Source of the DNA: Candidatus Puniceispirillum sp.
GTDB taxonomy: Bacteria; Pseudomonadota; Alphaproteobacteria; Puniceispirillales; Puniceispirillaceae
Length of the DNA stretch: 64,000 nt
Assembly (NCBI GenBank): GCA_028382965.1
Contig: JAOEUK010000005.1
Span: 1-64,000 of the forward strand
Reading direction: 5' to 3'
Positions 27,112 to 36,047 of this stretch are shown here, one piece after another. The first letter of the stretch is position 1, and the number at the start of each line of letters is the position of its first letter. The position numbers were made by a program, and so were the translations under genes. Under the pieces are notes generated by a model. The model saw only the letters and a list, made by a program, of their open reading frames with translations. It made no database searches and was not told the origin of the DNA.

Positions 27112-28134
27112 TTGATTCCTTCACTAATAGAAACGCTTAAAACGACACCACGCCACATAATCGTGACTGAACCGACACCATTAGTTCGCTTGAACCGATT
27201 ATCTGATCACTTAAAAGTTGATTTGTGGATTAAACGTGATGACGTCGCAGGACCAAGTTTTGGCGGCAATAAATCACGTCAACTTGAATATTATTTTGGC
27301 GCTGCATTAGCAGCAAAAGCTGACACAGTGCTTATAACCGGCGCCGTGCAATCAAATTTTGTTCGTTTAGCTGCAGCTATAGCTGCCCAGTTAGGGATCG
27401 AGGCTGTTCTTCAACTGGAACACCGGGTAGATACCGTAAGTGAGTTTTACAAGACCTCTGGAAATGTCCTCTTAAGCCAAATGCTTGGCGCGAAGATCAT
27501 CTATTATCCGTTAGGAGAAGATGAAAGTGGCGCTGATGAAGCACTTTATGATGAGGCCCGTAAACTTAAAAAACAGGGAAAACGTCCATACGTTATTCCG
27601 CTTGGTATGAATAAGCCCCCACTAGGAGCTTTGGGATATGTTAACTGTGCGATTGAAATCACTGAGCAAGTTGGTAAAAATAAATTTGATGAAGTTGTTA
27701 TAGGCTCTGGCAGTGGCGCCAGTCATATTGGAATGACTGCAGGGATTAAACACTTTAGCCCAAATACTAAAGTTATTGGGTCATGTGTAAGACGAGAAAA
27801 GACTCTGCAAAAAAAACGCTTGGAGGCTTTAACGCCTCTTTTCAACACGATGATTGGTACAAATGTTCTTGAACCAAGCGACCTTTATCTATGGGATGGT
27901 GCCCTTGCACCTGGTTATGGCGAGATGGGGCAGCATGCTGCGCAAGCAATGAAAACGTTAGCTCGTTTTGAAGGACAAATTGTTGATCCTGTATACACTG
28001 CCAAGGTTTTTGCATGTATCACAGAACGATGCAGAGCAGGTATAATAGTGCAAGGCCAAAAAGTGTTATTCATTCACTCAGGTGGACTGGGCGCACTATT
28101 CGCGTATCAAAACGAGATAGCTAAAATAATTTAA
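27112..28134 (+). CDS. PLP-dependent D-cysteine desulfhydrase / ACC deaminase family enzyme
   Basis: 340 residues, started at a TTG because an upstream ATG at 27101 runs into a stop and the homologous part begins near here. TPLVRLNRLS, then LWIKRDDVAGPSFGGNKSRQLEYYFG (about 40-65) contains the PLP lysine in GGNKSR. AVQSNFVRLAAA, GSGSGASHIGMTAG and HSGGLGALFAYQ complete the fold type II pattern. Relatives include D-cysteine desulfhydrase and L-cysteate sulfo-lyase, and the residues that separate them cannot be judged reliably here. In a marine heterotroph with other sulfur genes, cysteate degradation is an attractive alternative. Confidence is high for family and low for substrate. Confidence 0.85.
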   Translation: MIPSLIETLKTTPRHIIVTEPTPLVRLNRLSDHLKVDLWIKRDDVAGPSFGGNKSRQLEYYFGAALAAKADTVLITGAVQSNFVRLAAAIAAQLGIEAVLQLEHRVDTVSEFYKTSGNVLLSQMLGAKIIYYPLGEDESGADEALYDEARKLKKQGKRPYVIPLGMNKPPLGALGYVNCAIEITEQVGKNKFDEVVIGSGSGASHIGMTAGIKHFSPNTKVIGSCVRREKTLQKKRLEALTPLFNTMIGTNVLEPSDLYLWDGALAPGYGEMGQHAAQAMKTLARFEGQIVDPVYTAKVFACITERCRAGIIVQGQKVLFIHSGGLGALFAYQNEIAKII

Positions 28135-28160
28135 AAACCTTACAATGAGAGACTTTTTTA

Positions 28161-28565
28161 ATGACCAAGAAACTAATCATTTTATCCCTTATTACTCTAT
28201 TTTCTAAAACTGCATGGGCGGGACAATGCACTGAACGAAAAGGGCGTGAGGATTATCCCCGCAACGAGGAAGCTGGCTTAATTTGCAAAAATTTGAAATC
28301 AGATAAAATATTCTACATATTTTCAAAAAACAGAGACTGTGCCTTTGAACTCTATTATCGTAATGGGCGTGTCCTAGCTCAGTCATATGTTGTCACGCGG
28401 TATATCGAGAAACTAAATTTCTCTGGTTTACGCCTTGACCGTAAATCACTGAGCTTAACAAACGGGTCTAAAAATTATGCAACTTGCCAAGTATCAAAAG
28501 CTAAAATGATTATTAATGAATACAATGATAATGTATTTTCATTTCTTGAAAAGAACATGTTTTGA
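28161..28565 (+). CDS. secreted small protein of unknown function
   Basis: 134 residues with a clear signal peptide, MTKKLIILSLITLFSKTAWA, cut before GQC. The mature part has four cysteines and a basic, Tyr-rich composition. I recognise no family. A purine-rich GAGAG precedes the ATG. It lies 26 bases behind the PLP enzyme and may be co-transcribed. A periplasmic location is likely. Confidence 0.6.
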   Translation: MTKKLIILSLITLFSKTAWAGQCTERKGREDYPRNEEAGLICKNLKSDKIFYIFSKNRDCAFELYYRNGRVLAQSYVVTRYIEKLNFSGLRLDRKSLSLTNGSKNYATCQVSKAKMIINEYNDNVFSFLEKNMF

Positions 28566-28620
28566 CATATTTATTTATCTAACTGTTTAATTTTAATCAC
28601 TCTAGCTGGAAGTTACATCT

Positions 28621-29043
28621 ATGATCTTAATCACAACCGCATTTCATATTGCAATCATCGGATTTATGATATTCTTCTCAGCCGTGGTTGCACCATCAGT
28701 TTTTAAAACTCTATCACAGAATGCTGCAGGAACTTTTCTACGCGTTCTATTCCCTCGAATGTTTGTTTATGGATTGGCATTATCACTCGCCGCTTCAGCT
28801 GTTGCAGCCTTTGACGGAGATAAAATCAACGCTTTGTTATCAATTGCCATTTCAACTGGCTTTGCTCTAAATGCATTTATTGTGACACCAATCATTAATA
28901 AGCAACGTGATTCCATGTTAGATGGGGATCAAGTCGCTAGCAGAAAATTCAAACAGTTTCATTTTGTTTCAGTTGCTATCTTCATTACACAACTAATCAC
29001 GAGTATTTATATTATATCGATAAACCTAATGATGATATCCTAA
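28621..29043 (+). CDS. DUF4149-like membrane protein
   Basis: 140 residues with four hydrophobic segments. The pattern FFSAVVAPSVFKTL near residue 18, FPRMFVYG, then a C-terminal span after the polar FKQFHFVSV fits the DUF4149/TMEM205-like family of small membrane proteins. Function is unknown. GGAAG lies eight bases ahead of the ATG. It may share a transcript with the secreted protein gene upstream. Confidence 0.65.
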   Translation: MILITTAFHIAIIGFMIFFSAVVAPSVFKTLSQNAAGTFLRVLFPRMFVYGLALSLAASAVAAFDGDKINALLSIAISTGFALNAFIVTPIINKQRDSMLDGDQVASRKFKQFHFVSVAIFITQLITSIYIISINLMMIS

Positions 29044-29183
29044 AACTGCGTTCGTTTATCAACTGTTAGTCTAACCCTTAAGATAATCGTGATTATGCTA
29101 CCAACAGCCTGTTCTTTGCAGCCCTATGCAATAAACCACAAGCAGAAAATGTAAAACAGGATCTACTTAACGGTGGTAAAAGA

Positions 29184-29942
29184 CTATTTGGCATCACGAA
29201 TAAAGACCAATTCACTAGAACTTGATTTGTTAGCTTCGTAGCCATACCCACCACTAGTAAAACTTTTTAAATCTTCACTTTTTAAAAGTCTATTCTGCAT
29301 GATGAATCTTGCCATGGCCCCACGTGCTTTTTTTGCGTAGAAACTGACAATTTTTGCTGTTCCATTTTTATTTTCCATAAAAACTGGGGTTACAACTGGC
29401 ACACTCAAAATACCCAGATCAACTGCACCAAAATATTCCTTGGACGCGCAATTAATTAAAACTTTTGATTTTGTTGCCTCCGCTTGATCATTCAAAGCTT
29501 CAGATAGCTTTGAACCCCAATATTGATAAAGAGATTTACCACGCGCAGTTTCTAATCTAGTGCCCATTTCTAAACGATACGGCTCAATCTCATCAAGAGG
29601 GCGTAATAAACCGTACAAGCCTGATAAAATGCGCAGGTGATTTTGCGCCCAAGCCATTTCTTCTGGCTCAAATGTTGCTGCTTCCAACCCTTGATAGGTA
29701 TCTCCCGCAAAAGCAAGAGCTGCCGGCTTTTTATCCTGCAACCCGAACTGGGCGAAACGATCGGCATTCAACTGTGCTAAATTAATGCTAAGCCCCATAA
29801 TTGACTTGATTTCATCAAGGTTGAAGCGCTGCATAACACCAGCTAGTTCATCTGCATCTTGCTCAAACAACGGACGCGTTGGCACAACATTATCCACTGG
29901 ATGCATATCTAATTTTTTGGCAGGCGAAACAACTACCAACAT
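29184..29942 (-). CDS. yaaA: YaaA/UPF0246 family peroxide stress protein
   Basis: 252 residues, standard length. MLVVVSPAKKLD at the N-terminus, FAGDTYQGLEA, LSGLYGLLRPLDEIEPYRLEMGTRL and INCASKEYF are hallmark stretches of the family. In Escherichia coli the protein lowers free intracellular iron during hydrogen peroxide stress and binds DNA. AGGAG seven bases before the ATG fixes the start. Monocistronic. Confidence 0.95.
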   Translation of the reverse strand: MLVVVSPAKKLDMHPVDNVVPTRPLFEQDADELAGVMQRFNLDEIKSIMGLSINLAQLNADRFAQFGLQDKKPAALAFAGDTYQGLEAATFEPEEMAWAQNHLRILSGLYGLLRPLDEIEPYRLEMGTRLETARGKSLYQYWGSKLSEALNDQAEATKSKVLINCASKEYFGAVDLGILSVPVVTPVFMENKNGTAKIVSFYAKKARGAMARFIMQNRLLKSEDLKSFTSGGYGYEANKSSSSELVFIRDAK

Positions 29943-30077
29943 ACTCTATCTCCTGTGATCAATGGATCAGTTAAGGCCTCAAGCCCAGAGCTCCTATTTA
30001 TTTATCTATCAATTAACAACATTGAAAAATTAAAAAGGAATTTCTAGCGATCGTTCTAATATATATACATCAATCAG

Positions 30078-31280
30078 TCAGTGTTTTGAAGGATTGTCGG
30101 TGTTCTTATGTAACCCTTTTAGGCTGTTTTGAGATAACGCAAGCGTTTTGATGATATCTGGAATGTTTTTTTTAAAATTAAAATAGCCCTTTGTTGCAAA
30201 CTGCCAACAAAACAAATCTTCATGCTGCCATAAAAAATGCATTTGAATATCAATGGTATGGCTAAGCCTATTCAAAAAATCAGCATTCTCGCCAATGAAT
30301 GGATAGTAAACATCACAGCCAGATAATGGTCTTAATTTTTTTTCAGCTTGACTGGATTCTAAAATTTCACAATGTGAATTTTTTTGAACCGCCGCCTTCA
30401 AAAGATTTTGCTTAAACTGATAAACAGAATGGCTAACATTTGTCTGACGGCACTCAACACCAAGATCAATTATATAGACTTTTCTATACTGTTTTATTTC
30501 ATTTCTATTGAGAACGTCAAGGTTTGAGTCCATAACAAGTAATATGTCAAATTTTTTCTTTGATACTAATTCATAATCAATGGGCCTGACTTGATGAATA
30601 CTGTCGTCTAGCAATGGCAAAGCGCTCTCATTGAATTTGTCTTTGCCAAATTTTCCATTTGTAAATTCATGGATATTTTCAGACCTAGCAAAGTAACATT
30701 TGCCTTTTGTATGAATGCCTGCAACCCAGCGCCAACCAAGCGTATTTGACGCCGCATCACCATCAAAAAGATGTTCAAGAAAAAACAAAGCACCAGCTTG
30801 CCACGGAAGACCGAGGGTAAAAATCCAAATACTTGCAAACCACATTCTTGTATGGTTATGCAGATAATTGGTTTCGCGAAGCTCACTGACCCAAAAGTCA
30901 AAACACTCTATGCCAGTTTTGCCTCCAATCGCAGTGAGGTATTTTTCGTCTTTCTTATAGCTTTTATCAAACTTAATAAATTCATCCCAAACAGTTGGCC
31001 GATGTTCAAGCCAACCCTTCCAATAAATGCGCCAAAACACCTCCTGTATAAACTTTTCCGCTTTTTCATAAGAAGTGATTTTAAGTGTTGCTCTAACAAC
31101 ATGGTATTCATTAAAAACACGATGTGAGATATATTTAGAAAGGCCTGATGTGTTGTAGCGTCTATCTGGTCCAAAGTCGAAATTTCTTAACCGTGAGTAT
31201 TGATTAAGATTTTGGGACAAAAATACTTCCAAATCTCTGTTTGCAATAGAAAAAATATCAGTTTTATTTTCACCAATCAT
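30078..31280 (-). CDS. photolyase/cryptochrome-like FAD protein with rearranged domains
   Basis: 400 residues. Residues 40-210 match the FAD-binding helical domain of DNA photolyases: YNTSGLSKYISHR, a long helical part with WRIYWKGW, then HNHTRMWFASIWIFTLGLPWQ with LFDGDAASNTLGWRWVAG, which line the flavin pocket and substrate side. The N-terminal alpha/beta antenna domain that normally comes first is missing. Instead an alpha/beta-looking stretch follows at about 243-345 (FDILLVMDSNLDVLN, KVYIIDLGVE). The order thus appears inverted or the second domain is unrelated. It may repair UV-damaged DNA, sense blue light, or do neither. It is a single gene starting near 31280. Confidence 0.75.
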   Translation of the reverse strand: MIGENKTDIFSIANRDLEVFLSQNLNQYSRLRNFDFGPDRRYNTSGLSKYISHRVFNEYHVVRATLKITSYEKAEKFIQEVFWRIYWKGWLEHRPTVWDEFIKFDKSYKKDEKYLTAIGGKTGIECFDFWVSELRETNYLHNHTRMWFASIWIFTLGLPWQAGALFFLEHLFDGDAASNTLGWRWVAGIHTKGKCYFARSENIHEFTNGKFGKDKFNESALPLLDDSIHQVRPIDYELVSKKKFDILLVMDSNLDVLNRNEIKQYRKVYIIDLGVECRQTNVSHSVYQFKQNLLKAAVQKNSHCEILESSQAEKKLRPLSGCDVYYPFIGENADFLNRLSHTIDIQMHFLWQHEDLFCWQFATKGYFNFKKNIPDIIKTLALSQNSLKGLHKNTDNPSKH

Positions 31281-31329
31281 TCTTAATACTCACATGTTCC
31301 ATAACACAAACCCTGTTAATGATGTTCTT

Positions 31330-32301
31330 TCAATCTTCGATGTCGCCAGATCTAGTCAGAATACTCTCAACGAGTTGCTGGACCCGAAATGCCTCATCAA
31401 TTGTTGCGAGCAGGTTTGCTTCTCCTTTCATATGAAGTGACAGATTATCGAGCTGAGTTTTAAGGCTCACAGCACGTGGATCTTTCGGCGCTTCTCTTAA
31501 TGAAACGAAGTTTTCACCTTCGCTAATTGCATCCTTGTGAAAATCTGACACGCGGCGGCTACTTCTAGTACCTTTTATAGTGAACTCTTGTCTCTCAGGC
31601 TGAACGCCTCCAACAGTAGCCAAAATGGTAACAGGCTGCCCTTCCCCTGACTTCAATCGCGCTAGTACTGCCGTCTCGCACAAAGAAGGGTCTGTGGGAA
31701 AAGTAGCATTTGCGAAAACAAGCTTCAAAGGTCCAAGAACGCGCTCAGTAAAAAACAAAAAGTGTGAAATAACCTCTCTTGTCATTCCACCTTCAGCACG
31801 AAACCTGAGCCAATCAGCATCTTTTTGCCATTGCCGCGGCCAATTGGGATAAGTCACGATAATATCAACCCCAATTAATGTACCCATTTCTCCAGATTTT
31901 TTTGCATTTATAAGATCAGCTAAGGCTGCACCAGATGCTTGGGTAAAGTTCACAGCGATAGGCACATTATATCTTTTTAAACGATTAAGCAGTATTTCAC
32001 TATCTTTTATACAAATGCCAAACGGCTTTTCTAAGAACAAAGCTTTGCCGGATGAAACTGCCTCAATAGCATAGGTTTCACGGACAGCTGGCGGGCAAGC
32101 GAGATAAACTAGATCTGCTAGTTCTATAGCCTCGGTAGCAGTGCTCATTATTTTTGACTTTAGATCAAGCTTGCCAGCTTCTTGACAGGCTAATGGATCA
32201 GGATCCCATAAATAATCAGGTTCAAAATTATCATGCAACCGCATATGCATTAGCATCCGACGTCCCATAATACCCAGTCCAATAATTGCTACCTTGGCCA
32301 C
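31330..32301 (-). CDS. Gfo/Idh/MocA family oxidoreductase
   Basis: 323 residues from a GTG at 32301 with AAAGGGA nearby; an ATG at 32331 adds ten residues before the Rossmann start. VAIIGLGIMGRRML is the dinucleotide loop. YLACPPAVRETYAIEAVSSGKALFLEKPFGI contains the EKP motif whose Lys aids catalysis. VREVISHF-like EVISHFLFF follows. The family oxidises or reduces sugars and polyols with NAD(P). The substrate is unknown. It sits behind the divergent small genes at 32419 and 32659. Confidence 0.85.
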   Translation of the reverse strand: MAKVAIIGLGIMGRRMLMHMRLHDNFEPDYLWDPDPLACQEAGKLDLKSKIMSTATEAIELADLVYLACPPAVRETYAIEAVSSGKALFLEKPFGICIKDSEILLNRLKRYNVPIAVNFTQASGAALADLINAKKSGEMGTLIGVDIIVTYPNWPRQWQKDADWLRFRAEGGMTREVISHFLFFTERVLGPLKLVFANATFPTDPSLCETAVLARLKSGEGQPVTILATVGGVQPERQEFTIKGTRSSRRVSDFHKDAISEGENFVSLREAPKDPRAVSLKTQLDNLSLHMKGEANLLATIDEAFRVQQLVESILTRSGDIED

Positions 32302-32418
32302 AATAATTATCCCTTTATTTTTAACGATCAAAATTTACTAGTGATTTCAGTCTTATGATACGCTCAACGGCTTTTCCGTAACTCTTTTTTATAACAAAAT
32401 TCACAGGATCATAGAGAG

Positions 32419-32613
32419 ATGAAATCTTATGGAAAACTTATAGGCTTTGGACCTTTTAAACAGAAATGCCTTGCTAAAATTTCTCTAAGAATCTCATTTT
32501 TCTTTGTTGCGCTTTTTGTTGTACTTTTATTTTTAAATTGGATAGAAGACGCTACACTGTCGCAGGCTATCCTCGTGATTTGGTTTCAGAGTTATCTTGT
32601 ATCTCTTAAATAA
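32419..32613 (+). CDS. small membrane protein, unknown
   Basis: 64 residues with a basic N-terminal part (about 1-25) and one hydrophobic span around 28-42, then a short tail. A GAGAG directly precedes the ATG, which is close for a ribosome binding site. I recognise no family. It is 45 bases upstream of the DUF2805-like gene and could be in the same transcript. Confidence 0.4.
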   Translation: MKSYGKLIGFGPFKQKCLAKISLRISFFFVALFVVLLFLNWIEDATLSQAILVIWFQSYLVSLK

Positions 32614-32658
32614 ATTCTAAAATTTACAAACAGCAACACATTTAAATAAGGTTAAAAA

Positions 32659-32862
32659 TTGTCTAAAAATGAGTTCGATATTCATGAAGTTATTGAGATG
32701 GCGCTTAGTGATCATGCCAGTTTTCGTGACATAGAAAAGCTTCACGGACTAAATGCCGACGATGTAAAGCTGCTTATGCGAAAAAACCTTAAGCGTGGGA
32801 GTTACGAGGCTTGGCGACGCCGCGTCCGAAAATTCTCAGACCGGCGCGAACACTATAAATAA
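32659..32862 (+). CDS. TIGR03643/DUF2805-like small protein
   Basis: 67 residues from a TTG with AAGG about eight bases upstream. The pattern IHEVIEMALSDHASFRDIEKLHGL followed by VKLLMRKNLKRGSYEAWRRRV matches the small family I know as TIGR03643 (DUF2805), a compact helical, basic protein with helix-turn-helix character. Function is unknown; binding to nucleic acid is plausible from its charge. Conserved despite small size. Confidence 0.72.
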   Translation: MSKNEFDIHEVIEMALSDHASFRDIEKLHGLNADDVKLLMRKNLKRGSYEAWRRRVRKFSDRREHYK

Positions 32863-32965
32863 GGAATAATTAGGCGCATCAAATCCAATTGAAGAGCTTT
32901 GAAGTGCAACACTAGATTTGAGCATTTGTTCATAAGAATTTACTAACGGCACAACCACTCCCAAT

Positions 32966-33181
32966 TTAATCTAAGCGACCCTCTTTATAAGCAGACCACA
33001 ACTCGTGCAACATTTCTTCAGCTTCTTCGTTTGAAAGAAATTGGGGTTTCTCTTCGAAATTACTAAACACCTGCCCAACAAATTCATCAGCAGATTTTGA
33101 TGTTGGCAAATAAAGCTCCGCCTTATGCAGAAAAATATGTAGATCGGTTGCCCATTTCTTCACCTCTTGATTTATAATCAT
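32966..33181 (-). CDS. small acidic protein, unknown
   Basis: 71 residues with a good ribosome binding site (GGAG seven bases before the ATG). It is predicted helical and acidic, without membrane segment or signal peptide, and ends AYKEGRLD. No family recognised. It lies 59 bases behind the SulP transporter gene on the same strand and probably shares its transcript. Confidence 0.6.
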   Translation of the reverse strand: MIINQEVKKWATDLHIFLHKAELYLPTSKSADEFVGQVFSNFEEKPQFLSNEEAEEMLHELWSAYKEGRLD

Positions 33182-33240
33182 TAATCACTCCCAAAAAAGC
33201 ATTAAACTACTCTGATTATTGCAGCTAACAGATTCAAAAA

Positions 33241-34857
33241 TCAATGGGTAGTATCAAAAATGCCAACTTTGACGCGATAGTCTACAGCAATTCCATAATC
33301 AGGATCATCATCGCTGTCTATTATCAATTGACCAGATTTTGACAGCAACCTGTGACAATCCCGACTAATGTGGCGCAAGATTACAGTCTTACCGGCCACA
33401 TTATATTTTGCTGCAATATCCTCTATTGCCTGAAGAGCCGACTGATCAACAATGCGCGACTCTGAAAAATCAATAATAATTTTCTCTGGGTCATTTTTTA
33501 TATCAAAGAGTTCAAGAAAATTGGCGATTGAGCCAAAGAAAAGTGGACCCTTAATATCATATACCAATGCTCCCGACTCTCGAACTGAAGGGCGGATCGA
33601 CGCATTAATTCCCTTAGCCGCATTCCAAGCATACACCAAAGCAGACATTATTACCCCAACAATGACAGCAATGGCTAGATCTTCAATTACTGTCACAAAT
33701 GTAACTACGATGGTTACCAATGCATCAGCCCTCGGCACAATCAGAAGGCTCTTGAGCGAACTCCAGGCAAATGTTCCAATCACGACCATGAACATCACGC
33801 CGGTTAGAGCAGCAATTGGAATCGATTCAATAATTGGGCCAGTAAATAAGATAAAACATAATAGGAATAGCGCGGCGGTAATACCTGAAACCCGGCTTCG
33901 CCCTCCAGATTTAATGTTAATCATCGATTGCCCAATCATTGCACAACCGCCCATTCCGCCAAAAAATCCAGTTACAAGATTTGCCGCACCCTGAGCAACA
34001 CATTCCTGAGACGCGCCACCACGTTGATTGGTCATTTCACCAACAAGGTTTAGAGTTAATAAGCTCTCAATCAATCCAATTGACGCTAGAATAAAAGCAT
34101 AAGGAAAAATAATTATTAAGGTATCAAACGTAATGGGGACCATCGGAACTGCAAAGCTTGGCAAACCACCTGACAAACTAGCTAAATCGCCTACCCTCTG
34201 AACATCCAATCCAAACCCTAAAACAACGCTTGTAACAACACCAATAGCTACTAACGGCGCAGGCACAAGGCGTGTGAGCCGCGGGGTCAGCCAGATAAGA
34301 ACCATAGTCGCCACAACCAGTCCAAGAGTTAGGATTAGAGCATTTCCAGACAACCAGACTTTATCACCAGTGGCGTCAACGATCTTAAATTGTTCTATTT
34401 GCGCAAGACCAATAACTATTGCCAAACCGTTCACAAAACCTAACATCACTGGATGCGGAACCATTCTAATAAATTTTCCCCATCTCATAGCACCGGCAAA
34501 AAGTTGCAAAATGCCCATCAACACTACGGTTGCAAAAAGATACTGCACGCCATGTTGAGCAACAAGAGCGACCATCACCACTGCCAAAGCACCAGTAGCG
34601 CCAGAAATCATTCCTGGGCGGCCACCAAAAAAAGCAGTGATCAATCCAACTATGAAAGCAGCATATAATCCTACTAGAGGTGCTACCCCTGCTACAAAGG
34701 CGAACGCTATAGCCTCTGGAACCAGAGCCAATGAAACAGTTAGTCCCGACAAAACATCAAGATTTAATTGACGAAAATTCAAAAGTTTAGATGGTTCACT
34801 ATTATCCGTCGTGCCCAAAAGGAAATGAATTACGCGTGAATAAAAACTAAGGCGCAA
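33241..34857 (-). CDS. SulP family anion transporter with STAS domain
   Basis: 538 residues. The first 400 or so form the SulP membrane domain, with LTVSLALVPEAIAFAFVAG at about 36-54, FFGGRPGMISGATGA and VPHPVMLGFVNGLAI. GFFGGMGGCAMIGQSMINIKSGGRSR is the conserved central part. A STAS domain follows from about 430 (IIIDFSESRIVDQSALQAIEDIA). SulP proteins carry sulfate, bicarbonate or dicarboxylates, usually with sodium or protons. The start is TTG at 34857 and rests on the homologous N-terminus. Bicarbonate or sulfate are both possible in this genome. Confidence 0.9.
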   Translation of the reverse strand: MRLSFYSRVIHFLLGTTDNSEPSKLLNFRQLNLDVLSGLTVSLALVPEAIAFAFVAGVAPLVGLYAAFIVGLITAFFGGRPGMISGATGALAVVMVALVAQHGVQYLFATVVLMGILQLFAGAMRWGKFIRMVPHPVMLGFVNGLAIVIGLAQIEQFKIVDATGDKVWLSGNALILTLGLVVATMVLIWLTPRLTRLVPAPLVAIGVVTSVVLGFGLDVQRVGDLASLSGGLPSFAVPMVPITFDTLIIIFPYAFILASIGLIESLLTLNLVGEMTNQRGGASQECVAQGAANLVTGFFGGMGGCAMIGQSMINIKSGGRSRVSGITAALFLLCFILFTGPIIESIPIAALTGVMFMVVIGTFAWSSLKSLLIVPRADALVTIVVTFVTVIEDLAIAVIVGVIMSALVYAWNAAKGINASIRPSVRESGALVYDIKGPLFFGSIANFLELFDIKNDPEKIIIDFSESRIVDQSALQAIEDIAAKYNVAGKTVILRHISRDCHRLLSKSGQLIIDSDDDPDYGIAVDYRVKVGIFDTTH

Positions 34858-34967
34858 AAGAGTCTCACTTTGTTGTCGTGGTATGAGGTTTGTTTTATAC
34901 AGAGTTTAAATCAGAAAGCTACTGGAGATATCTAACAAAAAAGAGATCATTTTTTGATTACTGGAAA

Positions 34968-35360
34968 CTACAGATTCACTGGCTCGCCATGTGGCGTCTG
35001 AACATAGGCCTCTGCCCATTGTTCTTTAAGAGAATTAAGACTTTCAGTGTCACAAATCCCTTTATCCAGCATAAGCTCAATCAAGGTTTGCAGCCAAACC
35101 TGATAATAATCACCACTTCCATTCAATCCATGCTTTATACTATTGTCTAAGAATGCTTCATTAGAATTTGAAATAATTTGATTTTCTTTAAATTCTTAAA
35201 CCTCATTTTTTTTTGTATATTTTAGATTTTTACTCAAGCGTCTTGTCCATTCAGTCCAGCCAAAATGGCCTTTTTCGCTGAGGTGAACAGTCAATGCAAA
35301 TACTTCGGCATGCCATGGAACTTCAAAGACATAACTTGGCTCTGGCTTTTTAACCATCAT
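34968..35360 (-). pseudogene. nitrile hydratase accessory protein, interrupted by one stop
   Basis: Reading on the minus strand from ATG at 35360, which overlaps the end of the beta gene (ATGA), the frame encodes 54 residues including VFEVPWHAEVFALTVHLSEK and FGWTEWTRRL. This is the N-terminal pattern of nitrile hydratase activators/accessory proteins. TAA at 35196-35198 then interrupts. The same frame continues to TAG at 34968 and encodes the rest of the family: GSGDYYQVWLQTLIELML and a TPHGEPVNL end. No shift of frame is needed, so a single nonsense change removed the gene. The protein normally helps cobalt loading and subunit assembly. Confidence 0.85.
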
Positions 35361-36034
35361 AATTTTGGTTCAAGGTAACTCTCCCAGCAATCAACGATGA
35401 CGCTGTCACCCGGTTCTGCACTAATCCACAGATCTTCACTTGAAAATTCAACCGAGTAAAGCGGTTCGGGATTTTCTCCCAAAAAATGCGCATTGCTATT
35501 AGGGAGAACATGATGACCATGATAAAATAATATTACTCCAGTTTTACCAGCAGCATAATGCGGTAGCATTGTATGACCGGGACTTTGCAATAGAGTATCA
35601 GATGGCCTTTTGGTTTGCACTTTCTCCCCAATAAAGAGAGTGGGAGTGCCAGATGAAGGCCGAGAAGCTTTGGCGCCAGTTGCCAGCATACTAGGAACTG
35701 CATTTGCTCGGAGTGTTTTAGGATTTAATGGCTGGCGGATTTTATCATAAACACCGTTTTCAATTTCCTCAAGATCAACAAAACCTCGAGAAACAAATAG
35801 GTTATTGAGAGCCACCAGCCATTTTTCATAATAAGTATAAGACTGGTAATCCTCTTTGGGTAGAGTTTCACGTCTAAAACGCAATGTGTCGATACTCCAT
35901 GCACCCATAGCGCCACTAGCAACCGTTAGGCCAAGAACACGTTTATGCCATGAATATTCAAAAATAGGATCTTTTGGCTTGTCAGGTTTAACAGGGCCTG
36001 CCCGGCTTCCTCCTATATCGTGATACGGCCTCAT
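35357..36034 (-). CDS. nitrile hydratase beta subunit (likely orphaned)
   Basis: 225 residues from ATG at 36034; a Met 17 codons further upstream exists, but the family starts with MxxxHDxGG, here MRPYHDIGG. The C-terminal domain is present: SPGHTMLPHYAAGKTG, then NAHFLGENPEPLYSVEF and WESYLEPKL. The Arg-rich TRxPxYxRG stretch of the family, which contacts the metal site, reads TMLPHYAAG here, as far as I remember the consensus, so key arginines may be lost. The frame is open, but the alpha gene 13 bases upstream and the accessory gene behind it both carry stops, so the product probably has no partner. Nitrile hydratase turns nitriles into amides. Confidence 0.82.
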   Translation of the reverse strand: MRPYHDIGGSRAGPVKPDKPKDPIFEYSWHKRVLGLTVASGAMGAWSIDTLRFRRETLPKEDYQSYTYYEKWLVALNNLFVSRGFVDLEEIENGVYDKIRQPLNPKTLRANAVPSMLATGAKASRPSSGTPTLFIGEKVQTKRPSDTLLQSPGHTMLPHYAAGKTGVILFYHGHHVLPNSNAHFLGENPEPLYSVEFSSEDLWISAEPGDSVIVDCWESYLEPKL

Positions 36035-36047
36035 AGCTGAAACAAAT

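Noticed and set aside
33452-33994. Plus-strand frame of 180 codons inside the SulP gene
   Set aside because: It lies wholly antisense to the conserved SulP membrane and STAS domains and has no recognisable features.
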